A stretch of 64,000 nucleotides of DNA from Pseudomonas protegens CHA0 (GTDB lineage: Bacteria; Pseudomonadota; Gammaproteobacteria; Pseudomonadales; Pseudomonadaceae). A program made the translations under genes and the position numbers. The stretch covers positions 2,667,001 to 2,731,000 of the forward strand of contig NC_021237.1 of assembly GCF_000397205.1 (NCBI RefSeq). The letters run 5' to 3'. This document shows, piece after piece, positions 26,157-34,494 of this stretch. Below the pieces are notes generated by a model that saw only the letters and a program-made list of their open reading frames with translations, was not told the DNA's origin and made no database searches. Each line of letters opens with the position of its first letter. Positions within the stretch are counted from its first letter, which is position 1.

Positions 26157-27008
26157 ATGAAAATCAAGAGCAATACAGGTCTGTACAAGGAAGGCCGGCT
26201 GGCTGCGCGACTGGCCGGCTGGTTGCTGGCGCCGTGCATGCTGGCGGCTTCGATGCTGGCCCAGGCCGGTGCGCCGATCCCTCCCGGCGCAGTGCTGGCG
26301 GTGATGCAGAACGTCGAGGTGCCGGACCAGGATGAAGAGGTGGAGCTGGAAGACGGCGTTACCGCCACCTTCTGGTACGGCCAGGAGCTGGACTTCGACG
26401 GCAAGCACTACTACGCCACCTTTGTCTGGCACACCCGGGACCGCGCCGCCCGCGAAGGCGAGGATTTTGCCGCGCCGGAGGTTCAGGTACGGCTGGCCGA
26501 TGCCACCTTCGAACTCACCAACCCGGGCCAGAAGCAGGCCTATTCCATTCGCAGCATCGAACGCAAGATCGGCTTCTTCGGCGGCGGCGAGAAGCCCGAG
26601 GAAGTGGACACCAAGCGCAAGGCCGTTGAGCACCGTACCGCTGACGGCCGCCTGCTGCTGGCGGTGCCCACGGCCACTTTCGACAATGGGGTGATCACCA
26701 GGGGCTACACCATGCTGGTGTTCAATCCGAACAAGAAACCCGAAGACGATGGCTGGGTCTGGTCCTATGTGGGCCAGGTGCGCACCGGCGAGGACAACTC
26801 CGCGGCCTGCGACGACGGCGCGGTCATGCCCTGCATCGGCAGCGACGGTGAGCTGAGCTTCGTCGCCGGCCAGGAGCCGCTGCCGCAGGTGCAGGTCAAG
26901 GTCAGCGGCACTACCTTCGAGGGCCCGGGAAAGGTCCGTTCGCTGGCGGCCGCAGACAACCTCACCTATGTCTACGACAGCAAGACCGAGCAGTACGTCA
27001 GCCGCTAG
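26157..27008 (+). CDS. Exported protein of unknown function
   Basis: 283 residues from the ATG at 26157. A basic N-terminus and a hydrophobic stretch ending in MLAQAGA (about residue 38) form a signal peptide, so it is periplasmic or secreted. The mature part is acidic and beta-rich, with WYGQELDFDGKHYYATFVWHTRD and a CDDGAVMPC Cys pair likely to be oxidised. No domain recognised. It ends before a strong terminator-like hairpin. Confidence 0.72.
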   Translation: MKIKSNTGLYKEGRLAARLAGWLLAPCMLAASMLAQAGAPIPPGAVLAVMQNVEVPDQDEEVELEDGVTATFWYGQELDFDGKHYYATFVWHTRDRAAREGEDFAAPEVQVRLADATFELTNPGQKQAYSIRSIERKIGFFGGGEKPEEVDTKRKAVEHRTADGRLLLAVPTATFDNGVITRGYTMLVFNPNKKPEDDGWVWSYVGQVRTGEDNSAACDDGAVMPCIGSDGELSFVAGQEPLPQVQVKVSGTTFEGPGKVRSLAAADNLTYVYDSKTEQYVSR

Positions 27009-27046
27009 TTGCGACAGCGACGGCCAGGTAGCGCAGCCTTGCCAAA

Positions 27047-27074
27047 CCCACGATCCTCCAGAGAGGATCGTGGG
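27047..27074 (+). terminator. Terminator-like hairpin after the exported protein
   Basis: CCCACGATCCTC-CAGA-GAGGATCGTGGG, a perfect 12-bp stem 38 bases after the stop codon, followed by GCGCTTT. The T-run is short, but strength and position fit an intrinsic terminator. Confidence 0.7.
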
Positions 27075-27121
27075 GCGCTTTCACCCCGGTCCGGCACAGC
27101 CATCATCCAAGGAAACGGCGA

Positions 27122-27547
27122 ATGAGTACGCGTATCGACATGCTGATGAACCCGGGGCCGGAGGTGCGCGCTGCGATCCTCGAGCCCTTGCGGGCCCACA
27201 ACCGGGCCCAGGCGGGCGATCCCAAGCCCGAGGCCATCGCCCTGGTGGTTCGCGACGAGCACAGCGGTGAGATTCTCGGTGGCCTGCAGGCGGAAATTTT
27301 CTATCGCTGGATGTTCATCGAGCTGCTGGCGGTCCCCGAGCAGACACGGGGCCAGGGCACGGGCTCGCAATTGCTGAACATGGCCGAGGAGCTGGCTCGG
27401 GAAAAGGGCTGTATCGGCATCTGGCTCGATACCTTCGACTTTCAGGCGCCGCAGTTCTATCAGCGGCATGGCTTCAGCGAATTCGGCCGGCTGGAGGATT
27501 TCCCGCCGCAGCACCGGCGTTTCTTCCTGCACAAACGCCTGGTCTGA
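27122..27547 (+). CDS. GNAT-family N-acetyltransferase
   Basis: 141 residues with AAGGAAA upstream. VPEQTRGQGTGSQLLNMAEE (about residues 68-87) is the acetyl-CoA pyrophosphate-binding loop; DFQAPQFYQRHGFSEFG is the conserved later strand-helix. It is downstream of, and separated by a terminator from, the exported-protein gene, so it likely has its own promoter. Substrate unknown. Confidence 0.87.
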   Translation: MSTRIDMLMNPGPEVRAAILEPLRAHNRAQAGDPKPEAIALVVRDEHSGEILGGLQAEIFYRWMFIELLAVPEQTRGQGTGSQLLNMAEELAREKGCIGIWLDTFDFQAPQFYQRHGFSEFGRLEDFPPQHRRFFLHKRLV

Positions 27548-27610
27548 ACCCCCGGGCCCTGGCTGGCGAACCCGCATGCAGCGCGTTCCCGCAGCCTGGG
27601 CTGCGGCTAC

Positions 27611-28042
27611 TCAGGCGTGGGCATCGACGCCGATCCGCGCCAGTAGCCAGTCCTGATAGAGCGCGGGGCTGTCGGTGGTCTGGCCGCCGTTTTTGGCAAC
27701 GACCGTCTTGCCGTCCAGGCGCCCGATTTCCATCAGGTATTGCAGGCCCTTGAGCACATGGGTGGCGTCGTCCTTGCCCAGGGACTGCACATCGGGCAGT
27801 TGGACGGAGTTGCTCTTGTCGTCGAATGTCGCCCAGGTGGGGTTGGCTCTGTATTGGGCTATCAGTTTGGCGTCCGAGATTTGCGATTCATGAAAACTGG
27901 CGTCGATCTTCGCCTGCATTTGTGGCGTCGCATTCTCTACCTGGATTTTCATGGACTTCAGCGTGCCATTCTCCAGCGCCCTGGTGATTCCCTTGAGGCC
28001 CATGGCTACGAGGGATGTCGAGTTTGAGATGCTTCCTGTCAT
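27611..28042 (-). CDS. Soluble protein of unknown function
   Basis: 143 residues from the ATG at 28042, with AGGAG 7 nt upstream. It has no signal peptide or membrane segment. Sequence is mildly acidic and helical, with Ser/Thr-rich ends. A longer frame exists to 28360 but runs antisense into the AraC gene leader. Not recognised. It is convergent with the GNAT gene and divergent from the AraC regulator. Confidence 0.65.
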   Translation of the reverse strand: MTGSISNSTSLVAMGLKGITRALENGTLKSMKIQVENATPQMQAKIDASFHESQISDAKLIAQYRANPTWATFDDKSNSVQLPDVQSLGKDDATHVLKGLQYLMEIGRLDGKTVVAKNGGQTTDSPALYQDWLLARIGVDAHA

Positions 28043-28332
28043 GAGACTGCTCCTGGGTGGGTTCTGGCCAAGCAGAGCAAAACCCGGGCCATGGGCCCTG
28101 AACATGATGCGGCGCGGTGTTGGCAGCGGCGCCAGCAGCGATGGCGGGCAGAAGTTGGCCGTAGTGGGCAAGGGATTGCCATTGGATCGCCTGCTTTTGC
28201 CAGCCACTACTGCTCCGAGGCGGATATCGACCCGTGTCCGCCGCCCTGGTGGCCGTGAAGAAAAACTCGATCTGCATGGCCAATCGGCGCACAGTGGCCG
28301 CCTGTACTGTTGCCACTTCCGATTGCCCGCCC

Positions 28333-29226
28333 ATGACCCAGCCCCGAACCTCCACCGCACTCGCGGCCCTGATTGCCCGGCACACCCCGCACTCCGGCGA
28401 CTTTCCCAGCGCCGTGCCCAACCTGACCTTGCACCGCCGTTCCACGCCGACCTCGGCCATTCCCTGCATCTACAGCCTGGGCCTGGGGGTGATTGCCCAG
28501 GGCGGCAAGCAGGTGCTGCTGCAGGAGGCGGTGATCAATTACCGGGCCGGGCAGGGCATGCTGACCAGCATCGACCAGCCGGTGGTGGCCCGGGTGACCC
28601 AGGGCTCGGCGGCCGAACCTTTCCTGGGCATGATGCTGACCCTGGACATGCACCAGATCCTGCAAACCGCCGCGCAGATGCAGCCGCCACCGCCTTCGCG
28701 GGCCAGCGATTATCGGACGGTGGTGGTGGATGAACTGGAGCCGGGGCTGGCCAGCGCTCTGGAGCGGCTGGTGGGCTTGCTCGACGAGCCGGCGCTGATT
28801 CCCCAGCTGGCGCCATTGATCCAGCAGGAAATCATCGTCCGGCTGTTGGCCGGGCCCTACAGCCTGGCGTTGCAGCAGCTGCTGGCGGTGGGTTCGCCGA
28901 CCCAGCAGATCTTCAAGACCGTGGCCTGGCTCAAACAGAACTTCACCCAGCCGTTGCGCGTCGATGATCTGGCGCAGCGCGCCCATATGAGCCCGTCCAC
29001 CTTCCGCCAGCATTTTCGCGCCATCATCGGCGTCAGCCCGTTGCAGTTCCACAAGCAGTTGCGCCTGCAGGAAGCCCGGCAGTTGATGCTCAGCCAGAAC
29101 ATCGATGCAGGGCGCGCCGCGGGGCTGGTGGGCTATGAAAGTGCTTCGCAGTTCAGCCGGGAATACAGCCGGGTGTTCGGCGCGCCGCCGCAGCGGGATA
29201 TCCGCAGGATGCGCGAGGCCGGGTAA
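28333..29226 (+). CDS. AraC-family transcriptional activator
   Basis: 297 residues from the ATG at 28333. An N-terminal cupin-like AraC_N domain (residues ~20-180) precedes the two-helix-turn-helix DNA-binding domain (LRVDDLAQRAHMSPSTFRQHF and the second helix near ASQFSREYSRVFG). Between it and the next gene lie two direct repeats spaced 21 bp that abut a -10 element. The regulator therefore probably activates the downstream hydrolase gene in response to an unknown small molecule. Confidence 0.9.
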   Translation: MTQPRTSTALAALIARHTPHSGDFPSAVPNLTLHRRSTPTSAIPCIYSLGLGVIAQGGKQVLLQEAVINYRAGQGMLTSIDQPVVARVTQGSAAEPFLGMMLTLDMHQILQTAAQMQPPPPSRASDYRTVVVDELEPGLASALERLVGLLDEPALIPQLAPLIQQEIIVRLLAGPYSLALQQLLAVGSPTQQIFKTVAWLKQNFTQPLRVDDLAQRAHMSPSTFRQHFRAIIGVSPLQFHKQLRLQEARQLMLSQNIDAGRAAGLVGYESASQFSREYSRVFGAPPQRDIRRMREAG

Positions 29227-29381
29227 GGGCCAGGTTGCAGTGCAGGGTTCAGCGAAATAGGCAAACAGTCTGTGGCACGGCTCTGGGCGCCTAACCATTT
29301 GATCCGCCACGGATAGGCCTGTTTCTAGCTGTTTGTGTTGCAGCGAAACAGCCTTCGGGGTGAGCCGGCAGAATCCGCAAA

Positions 29382-29412
29382 ACAGGCAAACTTGCCGTCA
29401 GAATAGGCAAGG
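29382..29412 (+). promoter_or_regulatory. Tandem AraC-type activator sites
   Basis: ACAGGCAAAC (29382-29391) and ATAGGCAAGG (29403-29412) are direct repeats with a 21-bp period, i.e. two helical turns. A third copy, ATAGGCAAAC, lies at 29257-29266. The proximal copy overlaps the -35 position of the promoter with -10 TATACT at 29432-29437, as expected for class II activation by an AraC protein; the regulator gene is immediately upstream. Confidence 0.65.
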
Positions 29413-29431
29413 TTTCGCCGCGAGCCATTTC

Positions 29432-29437
29432 TATACT
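29432..29437 (+). promoter_or_regulatory. -10 element of the hydrolase promoter
   Basis: TATACT stands about 17 bases after a weak -35 position (29409-29414) which is covered by the proximal AGGCAAGG repeat. The poor -35 fits an activator-dependent promoter. The predicted leader to the ATG at 29583 is about 140 bases. Confidence 0.5.
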
Positions 29438-29582
29438 GGTGCCCGACGACGCAGCAGCCCCAAGGCCTGCCGTGTCCCGGGCGCTTTCGGTAACGCCCGA
29501 CTCCGCACTCCCGCACACGGGAGCGAGCGGTCCGCCTATCGATCCAGACGAGCCTGCCCAGGGCGGCTCAAGGAGTACGGTC

Positions 29583-30515
29583 ATGAGCAACAGCATCGAA
29601 CACGTCAGCTTCCCCAACTTCGGCTGGGACAACGCCGCGGACATCTATCTGCCGGCGGATTTCGACCCGGGCAAGCGCTACCCGGCCATCGTCAGCACCC
29701 ATCCCATCGGCAGTTGCAAGGAGCAGACCTCCGGCAACATCTACGCCGCCGGGCTGGCCCGGGCCGGGTTTGTGGTCATCGCCTTCGACGCCAGTTTCCA
29801 GGGCGCCAGCGGCGGCCAGCCACGCTTTATCGAAGACCCGGCCATTCGCGTGTCGGACATCCGTTTCGCCATCGACTACCTGGTGACCCTGCCTTATGTC
29901 GACCCCGAGCGCATCGGTGCCATCGGTGTCTGTGGTGGCGGTGGCTACACCATCCAGGCGGCAATGACCGACTACCGGATCAAGGCCCTGGCCTCCATTA
30001 CCGGGGTCAACTTCGGCCGCCTGATCCGCGAAGGTTTCAGCAACTTCGATCCGGTCAGCGCCTTGCACGCCATGGCGAAGCAGCGCACCGCCGAGGCCCG
30101 GGGCGAGGCGCGTCATGTGATCGACTACCTGCCAGCATCGGTAGCCGAGGCGCAGCAGAACGGCATCAGCGACATCGACGTACTGGAAGCCACCGAGTAC
30201 TACAAGACCGCCCGGGGCCAGCAGCCAAACGGCGCCACCAGCGGTCTGTTTTCCTTCAATAGCGCGGCCTTTGGCTGGGATGCCTTCCTGCAGGCCGAGG
30301 TGCTGCTGACCCAGCCACTGATGGTGGTGGTCGGCGACAAGCCCGGCGGCTTCGGTGCCTACCGCGACGGCCTGGAAATCCATGGCCGCGCGGCCTCCAG
30401 GGACAAGCATCTGGTGGTCGCTGAAGGCGGGTCCCACTACGACCTGTACGACCGCGCCGAAACGGTGGCGCTGGCCATGGCGCAATTGGTGCCGTTCTTC
30501 CAGCAGCACCTGTAA
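29583..30515 (+). CDS. Alpha/beta hydrolase of the dienelactone-hydrolase-like group, Cys nucleophile
   Basis: 310 residues from the ATG at 29583, with AAGGAG upstream; earlier in-frame codons lie in the promoter. The nucleophile elbow reads GVCGGG, placing Cys117 where most relatives have Ser; His285 in GGSHYDLYD completes the catalytic set. Dienelactone hydrolases also use Cys, but other relatives (YcjY-like) use Ser. It is soluble, cytoplasmic, and probably hydrolyses a small ester or lactone. The AraC gene and its predicted sites lie directly upstream, so it is likely inducible. Confidence 0.86.
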   Translation: MSNSIEHVSFPNFGWDNAADIYLPADFDPGKRYPAIVSTHPIGSCKEQTSGNIYAAGLARAGFVVIAFDASFQGASGGQPRFIEDPAIRVSDIRFAIDYLVTLPYVDPERIGAIGVCGGGGYTIQAAMTDYRIKALASITGVNFGRLIREGFSNFDPVSALHAMAKQRTAEARGEARHVIDYLPASVAEAQQNGISDIDVLEATEYYKTARGQQPNGATSGLFSFNSAAFGWDAFLQAEVLLTQPLMVVVGDKPGGFGAYRDGLEIHGRAASRDKHLVVAEGGSHYDLYDRAETVALAMAQLVPFFQQHL

Positions 30516-30568
30516 GGGGAGAGGCAGCCGCCGCTGTCGCCTGGCCGGCGACGGCGGCTTTGTCGCGC

Positions 30569-30793
30569 CCGGGCGCCAAACCGCTCCCCCGGCAGGCCGC
30601 CGGTGAGCAGCAGGCTGGCGAAGCTTAGGGGGTAGGCATTGATGACTCATTGCAGGGCCGTGATGCCGGCATCCCGGTCCCGGGCGATGGATTCCAGGGC
30701 GACATTGACGATCGAGGTGTCGAGGATCACCACCCCATAGCTCCGGCAGGGGGCGATCAGTACCTGGCGTCGCAGGCGGTGCTTGAGGTCCAT
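30569..30793 (-). pseudogene. Relic of a DHA2-type MFS drug exporter (N-terminus only)
   Basis: From an ATG at 30793 the frame reads into VILDTSIVNVALESIA and ITALQ, the hallmark of EmrB/QacA-type 14-helix exporters. Codon 49 is TGA where the family has Trp (LQW); beyond it the same frame continues with VINAYPLSFASLLLTGG and GERFGAR. Homology then ends near 30569, close to the hydrolase stop. So the gene carries a nonsense mutation and has lost over 85% of its length. It is divergent from an ArsR relic, the arrangement expected for a regulated exporter. Confidence 0.75.
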
Positions 30794-30869
30794 GGGGGCG
30801 TATTTCCTTTGCCGCAGTGCGGTGCGACTATACGAACCTTTTTGCACACAATGCTTCGGGCTGGATCGA

Positions 30870-31079
30870 AGTGTGCGGCGAAACCTTCGCCGAGCCGGTG
30901 CGGGGGGCATGCTCATCATCCTGTCCGATGGCAGCTCGCTGTCCGCCAGCGCCCTGGCCGAAGCGGCGGGGATGTCACCGCAGACCGCCAGTTCGCATCT
31001 GGCCAAGCTGCTGGAGAGCTTTTGCAAGCTGGGCTGGGAGCAGTTGCAGCGCCAGCTGGGTGTCCAGCCGCTGGCCTGA
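30870..31079 (+). pseudogene. Relic of an ArsR-family repressor
   Basis: One frame gives ETFAEPVRG and a second gives MLIILSDGSSLSASALAEAAG followed by MSPQTASSHLAKLLE, which join into the classic ArsR N-terminus after a frameshift near 30905. The frame then jumps to a C-terminal-like FCKLGWEQLQRQLG, implying an internal deletion of the central part. It probably regulated the adjacent decayed exporter. Confidence 0.6.
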
Positions 31080-31136
31080 AGCCCTTGTGGCCAGCCAGCG
31101 TAAGCCCCTTCAAGCCATCACCCCAAGGAATGACGA

Positions 31137-31436
31137 ATGAGCCGCCTGCCCCTGCAACATATCGACCTGAGCCAGGTGACGAGCACCGCTGAATTGCACC
31201 TGGTGCTGCGCGATGCCCTGGGTTTTCCCCATTGGTACGGCTGTAACTGGGACGCCTTCTGGGACGCCATTACCGGGCTGGTGGAAATGCCCGAACAGTT
31301 GCATATCAGCGGCTTGCCAGCATTGTCCCGGCGCCTGCCCCGGGACGCGCAACTGCTGCTGCAATGCCTGGAGCGGATGAAGGTCCAATACCCGACGCTG
31401 GCTGCGGACCTGCTGTTGGAGCCAGCCAAGCCTTAG
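31137..31436 (+). CDS. Barstar-family protein (ribonuclease inhibitor fold)
   Basis: 99 residues. ALGFPHWYGCNWDAFWDAITG (split here: residues ~27-47) is the barstar-family core segment that in barstar blocks the barnase active site. AAGGA lies 7 nt upstream of the ATG. Barstar proteins are cytoplasmic inhibitors of barnase-type RNases and toxins. No barnase-like gene adjoins, so it is an orphan; it may inhibit an incoming toxin domain or a host RNase. Confidence 0.85.
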   Translation: MSRLPLQHIDLSQVTSTAELHLVLRDALGFPHWYGCNWDAFWDAITGLVEMPEQLHISGLPALSRRLPRDAQLLLQCLERMKVQYPTLAADLLLEPAKP

Positions 31437-31532
31437 TCCTGCCTATCGCCGGACGCGCAATTGAGCCACGACGCTGCCAGGCAAGGGTTTATTCTTTCCC
31501 GAGGCAGTGAACAGCCACCCATGGAGACGCCT

Positions 31533-32372
31533 GTGAGCATCAAAGACCATCCCGCGGATTACCAGGACCTCAAGCGCGCCGTCGCCTTGCTGGAGTCGCC
31601 TTCACTGACGGCGCGCCTGTCCGGGCTGCTGGGTTCGCCCATCGAAAGCGCGGTCAAGGCGCTGCCGGCAGTGGTGGCGAAAAAGATCAACGGCGCGGTG
31701 GTGGCGGCACTGCACAGCTCCGCCGATGCGGCGCTGTGGAGCCTGGACAACGCGCCCAAAAAACCGGCGTCGACCTTGTTGCACAAGATGTACGCGGCCA
31801 CTTCCGGCGCTGTGGGCGGGGCCTTCGGTTTTGCCGCGCTGTTTGTCGAGCTGCCCATTTCCACCACCATCATGATGCGCTCGGTGGCCGATGTGGCCCG
31901 CAGCGAAGGCTTCGATCTGGCGGATTTTGCCACCAAGCAGGCCTGCATCGAAGTGTTCGCCATGGGCGGCAACAGCCAGGCCGACGACGCCACGGAAACC
32001 GGCTACTACATCACCCGCAGCTTCACCACCCAGGCCATGCAGCAACTGTCCAAGGAGCTGGCGGCCATTGCCGCCAAGCGCGGGGCCGGGGCGGTGGGCA
32101 GCTTGTCGCCGGGGCAGGTGGGCAAGTGGCTGGCGCTGCTGATCGAGAAAGTCGCTAGCCGTTACGGCGTGACCATCTCCAGCAAGTTCGCGGCCCAGGC
32201 GGTGCCGGTGATCGGCGCCTTTACCGGCGCCACCATCAATGCGCTGTTCACCGACTTCTACCAGGACATGGCCCGTGGGCACTTCACCGTCAAGCGCCTG
32301 GAGCACAAGTACGGTTTTGAGCAGATCAAGGACGAGTATGCGCACATCCTGCGCAAGCAGCTGGCAGGCTAG
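31533..32372 (+). CDS. EcsC-family protein
   Basis: 279 residues from a GTG at 31533, preferred because GGAG lies 6 nt upstream; an ATG at 31521 has no ribosome-binding site. The central Gly/Ala-rich segment (SGAVGGAFGFAALFVELP, then ISTTIMMRSVADVARSEG) and VPVIGAFTGATINALFTDFY are typical of EcsC proteins. Founding Bacillus EcsC is linked to an ABC exporter; Pseudomonas members are uncharacterised and probably membrane-associated. It lies 12 bases upstream of a GNAT gene, so the two are likely co-transcribed. Confidence 0.85.
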   Translation: MSIKDHPADYQDLKRAVALLESPSLTARLSGLLGSPIESAVKALPAVVAKKINGAVVAALHSSADAALWSLDNAPKKPASTLLHKMYAATSGAVGGAFGFAALFVELPISTTIMMRSVADVARSEGFDLADFATKQACIEVFAMGGNSQADDATETGYYITRSFTTQAMQQLSKELAAIAAKRGAGAVGSLSPGQVGKWLALLIEKVASRYGVTISSKFAAQAVPVIGAFTGATINALFTDFYQDMARGHFTVKRLEHKYGFEQIKDEYAHILRKQLAG

Positions 32373-32384
32373 GGCGGTATCCAC

Positions 32385-32936
32385 ATGAGCGACTTTCCCG
32401 TTATCCGCACCCCGCGCCTGATCCTCAGGGAACTGTGCCCGGCCGATGTCCCGGCACTGTTCGCGATCCACAGCGACGCCGATACCATGCAGTGGTTCGG
32501 CACCGACCCCATTACCGACTACCCGCAGGCCGAGCAACTGCTGGCGCTGTTTACCAGCTGGCGCAGCCTGCCCAACCCGGGGACGCGCTGGGCCATCGAG
32601 CGCCACAACCAGCCGGGTCTGCTGGGTACCTGCGGCCTGTTCAAATGGAACCGGCAGTGGCGCAGTTGCGCCGTCGGCTTCGAACTGGCGAAGTCGGCGC
32701 AAGGGCAGGGGCTGATGGGGGAAGCATTGCAAGCCATTGTTGGCTGGGGGTTTGAATACATGGCATTGAACCGCATCGAGGCCCAGGTACACCCGCAGAA
32801 CCTGGCGTCGCTCCGGTTGCTGGAGCGGGCAGGGTTTGTCCGCGAAGGGGTTTCACGGCAAGCGGGTTACTGGCTGGGCGCCCATCATGATCTGGTTCAG
32901 TACGCGCTGCTGCGGGCAGAGTTTACAGCGCGATGA
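32385..32936 (+). CDS. RimJ/RimL-type GNAT acetyltransferase
   Basis: 183 residues. IRTPRLILRELCPADVPALF at the N-terminus and QGQGLMGEALQAIVGWGFEYM...NRIEAQVHPQN...SLRLLERAGF are the signature segments of ribosomal-protein-type N-acetyltransferases. Probably acetylates a protein N-terminus or small amine. Directly downstream of the EcsC gene. Confidence 0.9.
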   Translation: MSDFPVIRTPRLILRELCPADVPALFAIHSDADTMQWFGTDPITDYPQAEQLLALFTSWRSLPNPGTRWAIERHNQPGLLGTCGLFKWNRQWRSCAVGFELAKSAQGQGLMGEALQAIVGWGFEYMALNRIEAQVHPQNLASLRLLERAGFVREGVSRQAGYWLGAHHDLVQYALLRAEFTAR

Positions 32937-32988
32937 GCCTCCCCAATCGCCCGTGTACTTGATCCAGACCGTGCACCCTTCATAAAAC

Positions 32989-33654
32989 TCAGGCGTTGCG
33001 CAGGATCGCGGCGGCCTGCGTGACCTTGTTGTCTTGAACCAGTTGAAACAGACCACGTTCCACATCGGCGACGCGAGCCTCTGGCAGGTAGCTCCGAGCT
33101 ATGTCAGCCAGGCGTTCGCACCAGCCCTCGTAAGCGTTCGAATTGGCTTTACTGATACGGATCCGGGTCGGGTCCTGTTTGATTGCCGCCAGGACGGTGT
33201 CGCTGTGGACCTGCTGGATTTTCATGATCTGCAGGTCCAGGGTGGCCGACTGGAGCGGGTCGAGAAACATGCGGATCTTGCTGACAAACGACACACTGGA
33301 AAACTGCGGCATCTTCAGGCTGGCGATCTCGTAAAGTGCCGGGCGCGGTTGCTCCTTGAACAGCGCCGAGGCCTGTGCGATCTGCAAGTCTTTGACCCCG
33401 GAGCGGAAGCGGCCAACACGAACATTGGCCAAGCCACCCATTTGAGTGAACCCCCAATAGAGAACATTCGATAGCCCGTCCTTGACGGTGTTCAGCGAGT
33501 CGCTAAGGAGTTGTTGGCGAATCCGGGTTTCCAGTTCGGACATGGACAGCCGCACAACGGGCGTCTGGCGGGCAAAGTCAAAATGCGCAGTGGGGAAGGC
33601 ATAGCCTGCTACCGCATCGGCCAATGTTTTCGCTTGCTCAGGACTCAGTGGCAT
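32989..33654 (-). CDS. Protein of unknown function, possible DNA-glycosylase-like fold
   Basis: 221 residues, soluble, last gene of a leftward operon. No firm family. The segment SFVSKIRMFLDP followed by ATLDLQI places K126 and D140 in a pattern (Lys, helix, ...D.. ) reminiscent of helix-hairpin-helix/OGG-like DNA glycosylases, and LYWGFTQMGG could belong to the same fold; this is inference only. Neighbours are a cREC_REC protein and two unknown small proteins. GC is lower than in the flanking genes, suggesting acquisition. Confidence 0.7.
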   Translation of the reverse strand: MPLSPEQAKTLADAVAGYAFPTAHFDFARQTPVVRLSMSELETRIRQQLLSDSLNTVKDGLSNVLYWGFTQMGGLANVRVGRFRSGVKDLQIAQASALFKEQPRPALYEIASLKMPQFSSVSFVSKIRMFLDPLQSATLDLQIMKIQQVHSDTVLAAIKQDPTRIRISKANSNAYEGWCERLADIARSYLPEARVADVERGLFQLVQDNKVTQAAAILRNA

Positions 33655-33698
33655 TACGTGTTCCTTGCGTCGTTATAGGGGGGATGGCGGGCGACCTT

Positions 33699-34133
33699 TC
33701 AGCTGTTGCCCGGCTCCGGCACATCGCTGTCTGCGACGGGCTCCAAGTCGTGATAGGAAGGAAAAACCTTCCTGTTAGTGATCTTCAAGGCGGTTGGTTG
33801 CTCGAGCCCGTGGGTTTTACTGGAGTTCCAGGTGCGCCGTTCGCCGCAGTAGGTATGCACCACCTCCGAGTTGTCCCAGAACAGGCACTCCAGCAGGGCT
33901 TCGTACTCGGCCAGCCACGAATCATCGAAGATGTAACTGCCTTTGGGGTAGGTGGCGAAGTGCACCATATGCCCGTAGTAGCAGTGCCCCCGGCTGTTTG
34001 GCAGCACGCTGAAAAGCGCCCGGGTGATCTGCGCCCCCGTCACTGGCAGGCTTTGCAGTACCGCACGATTGTGCGCTTCGGCAGCCGGCGAAGGGTCAAA
34101 GCAATGGATGTATCCATACAGGTTGCCGCTCAT
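33699..34133 (-). CDS. Unknown protein in the cREC operon
   Basis: 144 residues from the ATG at 34133, which lies 4 bases after the cREC gene; a longer frame would overlap that gene. It begins MSGNLYGYIHCFDPS and is rich in His, Tyr and Trp (HCYYGHMVHFATYP), with SYIFDDSWLAEYEALLECLF behind. No signal peptide or membrane helix. Unrecognised. Tight spacing says it works with the cREC protein. Confidence 0.72.
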   Translation of the reverse strand: MSGNLYGYIHCFDPSPAAEAHNRAVLQSLPVTGAQITRALFSVLPNSRGHCYYGHMVHFATYPKGSYIFDDSWLAEYEALLECLFWDNSEVVHTYCGERRTWNSSKTHGLEQPTALKITNRKVFPSYHDLEPVADSDVPEPGNS

Positions 34134-34137
34134 GGGG

Positions 34138-34467
34138 TCAGATGCCTGCGTTATGGGTTGATTGGCGGCATCCGTTGTTGCGGGCGAGCCGATCGATCGC
34201 TTGCACACCCGCACGCATCTTTTCCACGGCGCTGGCATTGGCCGAGTGGATGTGAATACGCGGCGGATGAAAACCATTGAGGGCCACGGCCTCTTCGATC
34301 CACAGGATCACGTCGTAACCGGTGCCGCGCTGATCATCTCCGAGGTCGTGGTCGAGGCTGATGTCCTCGACGCCACCGGCCTTCAGCAGCGCGATGACTT
34401 CGTCCGGCCAGTAGGTGCGAACCCAGCCTTGCGGGGTTTGGCGTTCGTCGTCGAGGTAGATTTTCAT
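34138..34467 (-). CDS. Cyclic-phosphate-processing receiver (cREC_REC) domain protein
   Basis: 109 residues, a stand-alone receiver-like domain. MKIYLDDER (acidic D6/D7/E8), SLDHDLGDD (D39-D45) and IHIHSANASA match the cREC_REC family. Computational work on this family placed it in RNA/nucleotide repair and biological-conflict contexts, proposing action on cyclic phosphates. It is the best-identified member of a four- or five-gene leftward operon of small proteins and so the best clue to its role. Confidence 0.8.
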   Translation of the reverse strand: MKIYLDDERQTPQGWVRTYWPDEVIALLKAGGVEDISLDHDLGDDQRGTGYDVILWIEEAVALNGFHPPRIHIHSANASAVEKMRAGVQAIDRLARNNGCRQSTHNAGI

Positions 34468-34494
34468 GGGCCTGTTTACTCTTTCAGATGCAAT

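Noticed and set aside
31137..31436. A barnase-barstar toxin-inhibitor pair.
   Set aside because: Only the barstar side is present; neighbours are pseudogene relics and an EcsC protein.
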